From Cyclostephanos tholiformis (taxonomy: Eukaryota > Bacillariophyta > Thalassiosirophyceae > Thalassiosirales > Thalassiosiraceae), in assembly GCA_036939975.1 (NCBI GenBank), contig JALLPB010000993.1, positions 1-11,822 of the forward strand: a stretch of 11,822 bases of DNA, read 5' to 3'. The notes below the pieces were generated by a model. It did not search any database, was not told the origin of the DNA, and was given only the letters and a program-made list of their open reading frames with translations. A program made the translations under genes and the position numbers. Every line of letters starts with the position of its first letter. The first letter of the stretch is position 1. Positions 8,229-11,822 of this stretch are shown here, piece after piece.

Positions 8229-8413
8229 CTTGATGGATTGGGGGTAGAAAGAGAAGTGGGAGAGACAATTGGGGAGGGATGGAGGAAGGAGGAGGAGGTG
8301 AGGGTAGGTGATGTGGTTTGACACTCACATGCCACTTGTTGGAATTAAACCATGTAGTTAAACTTCAGGAAGGAATAGTAATAAGGATTGTGTAGACCCA
8401 TTGAAATATTTGT
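8229..8413. other. Short spacer 5' of the transposase relic
   Basis: This stretch is G/A-rich on the plus strand at about 8245-8310 and otherwise featureless. It should hold the original promoter and 5' inverted repeat of the transposon if they survive, but I could not match any segment here to the opposite side of the relic. Confidence 0.3.
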
Positions 8414-8713
8414 CTATTTTAGACCTTTAATTCCTATGTTGCATTGGTATGTTCCTGATGTTTCCCACCCAAAAAAACTGTTGAGTGCCGCTTCTGTGTT
8501 GCACCATGAAAATTGTGTTGCTGGAGCTGAGTGGTATGTGCTTTGACCGGGAAGTAACCATATCAGTGCATTTGCCACATCAACAAAATTAAGTCTTTGA
8601 GGCATACTTCCTTCCATTTCACCACTATTTAGGAATGATACCATGGCACTTGTCAGATGCCCGGGTACCATTCTATTGCCCATGGCTTCTAGTTGCTGCC
8701 ATTTTGTGTCCAT
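8414..8713 (-). other. Unassigned 99-codon open frame
   Basis: This minus-strand frame is uninterrupted for 99 codons and starts with ATG at 8713. The translation is not low complexity (GNRMVPGHLTSAMVSFLNSG, then NFVDVANALIWLLPGQ and LNSFFGWETSG). I recognise no family. It lies upstream of the transposase relic on the same strand, so it could be a leftover piece of the same or another element, or chance. No splice partners or promoter are evident. Confidence 0.2.
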
Positions 8714-9376
8714 GTGAGGGGACCAAAGTTATCATGGTGAATACGGTGGTGCGCTATTGTACTTTGGTGGTTTTTGGTCACGTCGAGGTTGATTTTTTGG
8801 ACTACCTATGTAGGAATAATATTGTAGTGTAGAAATTAAACATATGACCAATTATCTAGGTGAAGTTACTAGGGAAAAAATATATGCCAAGCATGGTGGC
8901 CATCACTGTTCTACGGTCTCTATGGTGCCCCACCCCCAATGCTGCAACATGCTGCAGCAGCCCACATATTGCACAACAAGTCTAAATCATTAAAACTATA
9001 CTATCTAAATTTTACTACTTCTTATTTGCCATTTAAACAAATGGTGCATCGTTGACGCACTGTGTATGCAAGCCTGGGAGATGTTGCTCCATTCAGTCTG
9101 CTTCCAAGCTCATGTTCTTCATGCCTAATGGAGTGGCGATTGATTGTCAGCCTGTCAGTTTTTTTTGGGGGGGGTTGGCCCTTGTAGCTTTCACCTAGTT
9201 TTTCATTATGTTCTTGTTAAAATTTACTTTGGCAAACTATCCATTGGAAAACTCTCTTCAAGCTCTATCTGCAGATATAATTATATTTTGCGATATGTAT
9301 ATTTTCCAGCATGTTATGTTTTTTTTCTGATAGGGGGGATTCTGTTGTTTGTGGGAAAAATGGACTGATATTATAT
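8714..9376. other. AT-rich intergenic DNA, no gene seen
   Basis: No supported gene. The plus frame at 9144-9368 (74 codons) is hydrophobic only because of T-rich codons and includes a homopolymer stretch (a run of T then a run of G near 9159-9177). It has no motif and is rejected. Confidence 0.5.
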
Positions 9377-9378
9377 TA

Positions 9379-9552
9379 CTGTTTCCACTATCTTTTTTCC
9401 CATGCTAGGGAGGATATTTTCAATAATTTCCTTCATTGATTCCTAAAGAGTTCTCTCAAAGTTTGAATCTTTCCATTCATGTATGGAAGCTGACTTGGGA
9501 ATTAATTGAGAATATCCTCCCAAGCATGGGAAAAAGATTGATTTGGAAACTG
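9379..9552. mobile_element. MITE-like long inverted repeat flanked by TA
   Basis: A left arm of about 52 bp (9379-9430) and a right arm (about 9500-9552) are imperfect reverse complements. They share cores such as ttttcccatgct/agcatgggaaaa and gggaggatat/atatcctccc. The termini are CTGTTTCC and GGAAACTG, inverted with one mismatch. TA lies directly outside each end (9377-9378 and 9553-9554), as expected for a Tc1/mariner-superfamily target-site duplication, which includes pogo. The loop of about 70 bp has no coding content. A non-autonomous DNA transposon of 174 bp fits best. The exact ends are inferred, because TA is common in AT-rich DNA. Confidence 0.7.
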
Positions 9553-9554
9553 TA

Positions 9555-11822
9555 GTATGTTTATTTTAGGAATCTACATGCTTAGCTGGATCGATAGGTT
9601 CCATAAAAGTAGATGTGGCACCACTCCTTGTCAACACGGTGGCACGCAGACCATAACCATAATTTGTAAATAGGAGAACGTACAGTAATTTTATTCCTCG
9701 CCATTTTCAGGGCCAAAAAGAATTTGCAATATGCTTAGCCAATTCATCTAATAGACTTCAAGTTAATCAAAACCCTCGATGCACCTCACCTTACACACAT
9801 AGTACTCCCAACATCGATGATGACAGCACCACCATCCATTGCCATGGGCGCCACTTTTCATCTTCATTGGTCAGAATCACCAGTCATGGGAGGCAGAGAT
9901 GTTTGATGGAGGTTTGTAGGGGTGGCGGGGGGTGATTATAGTTCAGCATTTGTTTAGCAGCATGTCGACGGTGTACCATGCATTTGAATAGCTAATAAAT
10001 AGTAAAAACTATAACATTCTTTAGTTTTAATGATGTAAACCTGTCTTGTAGTGTGTTGGATGATTGACTAATGCCTTGGTGCCAAAGGAAGGACACCATA
10101 GCAGCCATGGGGCGCTGATGGCCATCATGGCCCGGTTGTATTTTTTTATCTAGCATCTGCCTAGCTAATCGCACATCAATGCCTGCCAACTTGAAAACCA
10201 ACAAAATAACCAACCGCTTTCAAACACCTATCTTGGCCAAAAATTGTTGGATCTGGATGTCTGAAGGTACTTATCTCCACGTATATATATTAGGGAGATG
10301 GCTGCACCATAATAACCAACAACTCATTCATATTACTGTCCGTTGGTCTATTCGAAGCATTGGACACCATGGTTGAGTGTAAGTTGTGGTCCTCTAGTAC
10401 TAACTACGTATGGAACATTATCCAAAATTAGCAATATCAACTGTAGGATGGAGGAAAACTATTTTAAGCGACATAAATACACCAAAGATTCACATACCTT
10501 AGAACAAAGGTGTTTAATGGTATTGTTACTTGAGTATTACCTGTGGTAACATGTGTGGGAGCATGCAGGTATGAACTACAATATGATGTCTAGAGAAATT
10601 CTCTCATAATTCTTATTTTATGTAAATATGATTATCTTAATATATGTCCTGTGCTAAGGTTGCACATGGCCATTAAACAGTATATGCAGACCCATAATAA
10701 CATTAATTTTGCGTTCCTTTGCCATGCCTCCTTGGCTGAACTACGATGTATTGTCACTGTTTGTGATGCATCGACGCTGCCATGATGACGACATCAACAT
10801 CGTTAGGGAGTCATCATCACCATCGTGCAATGACGGGTTCCCTCCAATCTTAGCAAAAGCATGGACCCCAATGAGTCCTAAGGCAACACTATAGTACTAA
10901 CAATACTTAAAGATGTAGTTAATAATGTTTACCTTAGTGTTGGTATGCATGCAAATGTTATATTGCGTTGCTAACATAGTAGATAGATTTTACAATTGCA
11001 TCCGGCAAACATGCAAAATCTCCCTCAATTGATGTGCCTGGCTGACAAGCTCGACACATCATTCTCTAAATACCCATACCGGTGGGATGCACTAGCCATT
11101 TCATTGATAATGATGGCTATGTTGGCGCAAATTGAGGGGGGGCTGCCGTGCATCATGGTAGCTCTCCTCATCTCAAAAGGCTTGGTTGGGCCACAACACA
11201 ACACACTCACGAGTCCAAGAGTCATTTGTGACAGCACATATTTTGGCTGTTGAATTGTCCGGCAAATTCCTAATGACCTGAATGTTTCTTTTCTCAATTT
11301 TAATAGGCAACTGTGCATGTAGAACTTTCTGAGTTCCCATCTATGTGATGATTACAAAATTTTGTTTTGACTGGCCTATAGGATGCAGTACGACGAATAT
11401 CATAGCAATAAAATTGGGAAATGAGAAACCCCTTTTTTACAGGAATAAAGAAAGGATCTCAATTATGGCAATATTGACTTCCTCCGTGGATTCTTACGGC
11501 ATTTCTACGAAGAGACATCCCATTAAGTTTTTTGTTATGGCAATTTCTCATATCCAAATCGATTTGTATTGAGTTCCTCTTTAGGAATTATTGATTTTTA
11601 TTTAAACTTCAGATTTAGAGACACTGCTAAGGAAAAGAGTTGAAGAGTCAGAAGTTTTTGTAGAGAAAAAGTGTAGAAGAGGGAAAAAGGAGTACAAACT
11701 CAGGTGTTGCAATGGATTTGGGATAATTCTTGACCAAACCACCTCTGATCTCCTCACAAAGTTGACATGCTTCCTCTTTGTGCCTGGCTTTTAAAAGATT
11801 GAAATCACAAACTCCCTACTCA
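9555..11822. other. Intergenic DNA, no convincing gene
   Basis: This 2.3-kb stretch holds only short open frames. The most protein-like is a minus frame at 11025-11318 (97 codons; RRATMMHGSPPSICANIAII, then YGYLENDVSSLSARHIN), which matches no family I know. A 55-codon minus frame at 11648-11815 (LLKARHKEEACQLCEEIRGG) lacks an ATG start and could be an exon or relic fragment. There are no tRNA or rRNA signatures, and I saw no clear long repeats here. The sequence looks like decayed repeat DNA or non-coding spacer. Confidence 0.4.

Noticed and set aside
6543..8960. catgctgcggcagcag near 6559 and catgctgcagcagccc near 8948 as possible transposon ends
   Set aside because: They are in direct, not inverted, orientation, the match is short and low complexity, and no TA duplication frames them convincingly.
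10110..10135. ggccatcatggcc palindrome near 10120
   Set aside because: It is short and isolated, with no nearby gene that it could regulate.
11025..11318. 97-codon minus-strand frame and 85-codon plus-strand frame over the same DNA
   Set aside because: Both strands are open, neither has a recognisable motif, and no splice or promoter context supports either as a gene.
11648..11815. 55-codon minus-strand frame near the right edge
   Set aside because: It looks protein-like but has no start codon, is bounded by stops on both sides, and has no clear splice sites. Too short to call.
1..11822. tRNA, rRNA, CRISPR arrays or bacterial-type operons
   Set aside because: None was seen on either strand. 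The introns and gene spacing argue for a eukaryotic nuclear locus.

Overview
The window looks like nuclear DNA of a small-genome eukaryote. It holds two convincing protein genes about 340 bp apart in a divergent arrangement, one with short GT-AG introns of 71 and 92 bp. The rest is AT-rich spacer with decayed mobile-element sequence. Compact introns, a membrane-anchored RING-H2 protein and a degenerate pogo-type transposase would all fit a diatom or another stramenopile. This placement is an inference: no rRNA, organelle gene or other taxonomic marker is present.

Layout. 1-1900 is mostly non-coding, with one decayed open frame at 491-856. 1903-2937 (minus) is an intact, intronless D-2-hydroxyacid dehydrogenase, visibly more GC-rich than its surroundings. 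2938-3275 is the shared upstream region of two divergent genes. 3276-6090 (plus) is a three-exon gene for an 883-residue single-pass membrane RING-H2 protein, probably an E3 ubiquitin ligase. It carries one in-frame 102-bp tandem duplication and a second 69-bp repeat pair. 6224-6348 is a 63-bp tandem duplication just downstream. 6948-8228 (minus) is a broken pogo/Tigger-type (DDE_1) transposase, readable by eye from an N-terminal helix-turn-helix to its C-terminal end, with several frameshifts and stops. 9379-9552 is a TA-flanked, MITE-like long inverted repeat. From 9555 to the right edge I see no convincing gene.

Functionally, the dehydrogenase is a soluble metabolic enzyme and the RING protein a membrane regulator. 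Their shared upstream region allows co-regulation, but nothing in the sequence shows a common pathway. The right half is best read as a graveyard of DNA transposons. I did not find a convincing new multi-gene system. The most useful leads are the RING gene's internal repeats and splice-dependent domain, the possible foreign origin of the dehydrogenase, and the unannotated transposon remains.
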